Below, one piece after another: positions 48,075-48,429 of a DNA stretch of 48,429 bases. The position numbers were made by a program, and so were the translations under genes. This stretch comes from an uncultured Oscillospiraceae bacterium (GTDB lineage: Bacteria > Bacillota > Clostridia > Oscillospirales > Oscillospiraceae), in assembly GCA_947632365.1 (NCBI GenBank), contig CANROZ010000002.1, forward strand, positions 1 through 48,429, given 5' to 3'. Below the pieces are notes generated by a model. That model was given only the letters and a program-made list of their open reading frames with translations. It did no database searches and was not told where the DNA came from. The number at the start of each line of letters is the position of its first letter. Within the stretch, counting starts at the first letter, position 1.

Positions 48075-48429
48075 ATACAGGACACGACGGTAAAAAAAGA
48101 ACGGGCCGCGCTGGCGGGGCTTTCCGCCGCCGCCATGGACCCGGCGGAGCGCAGCGACGAGGTGAGCATGGACGAGCTGTGGCGCCTGGCGGAGACCGCC
48201 GGGGCCGAGCCCGTGTGTACCCTTCTACAGACCCGGGACAAACCGGACCCCCACAGCTTTCTGGGCCTGGGCAAGGTCCGGGAGCTAAAGCAGCTCATCG
48301 AGAACGAACAGTGCGACCTGGCCCTGTTCGATAACGACCTGACCCCCTCCCAGGCCCGGGTGCTGGAGGAGGAGCTGGGGGTGCGGGTGCTGGACCGGAC
48401 CGGGCTCATCCTGGACATCTTCGCCCAGC
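48075..48429 (+). CDS. hflX: GTPase HflX, N-terminal part (truncated by window edge; apparent ATA start)
   Basis: VKKERAALAGLSAAAMDPAERSDEVSMDELWRLAETAGAEPVCTLLQTRDKPDPHSFLGLGKVRELKQLIENEQCDLALFDNDLTPSQARVLEEELGVRVLDRTGLILDIFAQ. SD AAAGGAG at 48061-48067. Confidence 0.9.
   Translation, partial: MQDTTVKKERAALAGLSAAAMDPAERSDEVSMDELWRLAETAGAEPVCTLLQTRDKPDPHSFLGLGKVRELKQLIENEQCDLALFDNDLTPSQARVLEEELGVRVLDRTGLILDIFAQ

Overview
Window of a high-GC Firmicutes/Clostridia-type chromosome (Oscillospiraceae-like by gene content; taxonomy is inference). It is mostly core genes in housekeeping order. (i) A left-truncated cyclic beta-1,2-glucan synthase (NdvB/GH94-type) on the minus strand. (ii) The ylxM-ffh-rpsP-khpA-rimM-trmD operon, in which TrmD carries a C-terminal GNAT domain and is followed by a frameshifted GtrII-type membrane glucosyltransferase gene. 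(iii) An accessory stretch (~12.5-16.8 kb) with a novel secreted protein, a strongly structured unrecognised RNA candidate, and an ECF sigma / RsgI-like anti-sigma pair whose anti-sigma ends in 21 consecutive Asp. (iv) HerA-like ATPase, M19 dipeptidase, prs, pth, glgC-glgD-glgP, tldD/pmbA. (v) A response regulator - ABC exporter - histidine kinase cassette, a DtxR-like regulator, an ECF sigma/DUF4179 pair and tandem CNNM/CBS transporters. (vi) A secreted YD-repeat mini-protein, rpmB, hprK-murB-rapZ-whiA-dnaE, corA, and the start of hflX. No rRNA, canonical tRNA, CRISPR array, transposase or prophage was seen. The most interesting items are the structured RNA at ~14.29-14.54 kb, the poly-Asp anti-sigma factor, two clusters of palindromic intergenic elements (hprK-murB and glgD-glgP), the TrmD-GNAT fusion and the poly-C frameshift in the gtrII-like gene. 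All protein names come from reading motifs by eye; no database search was run.
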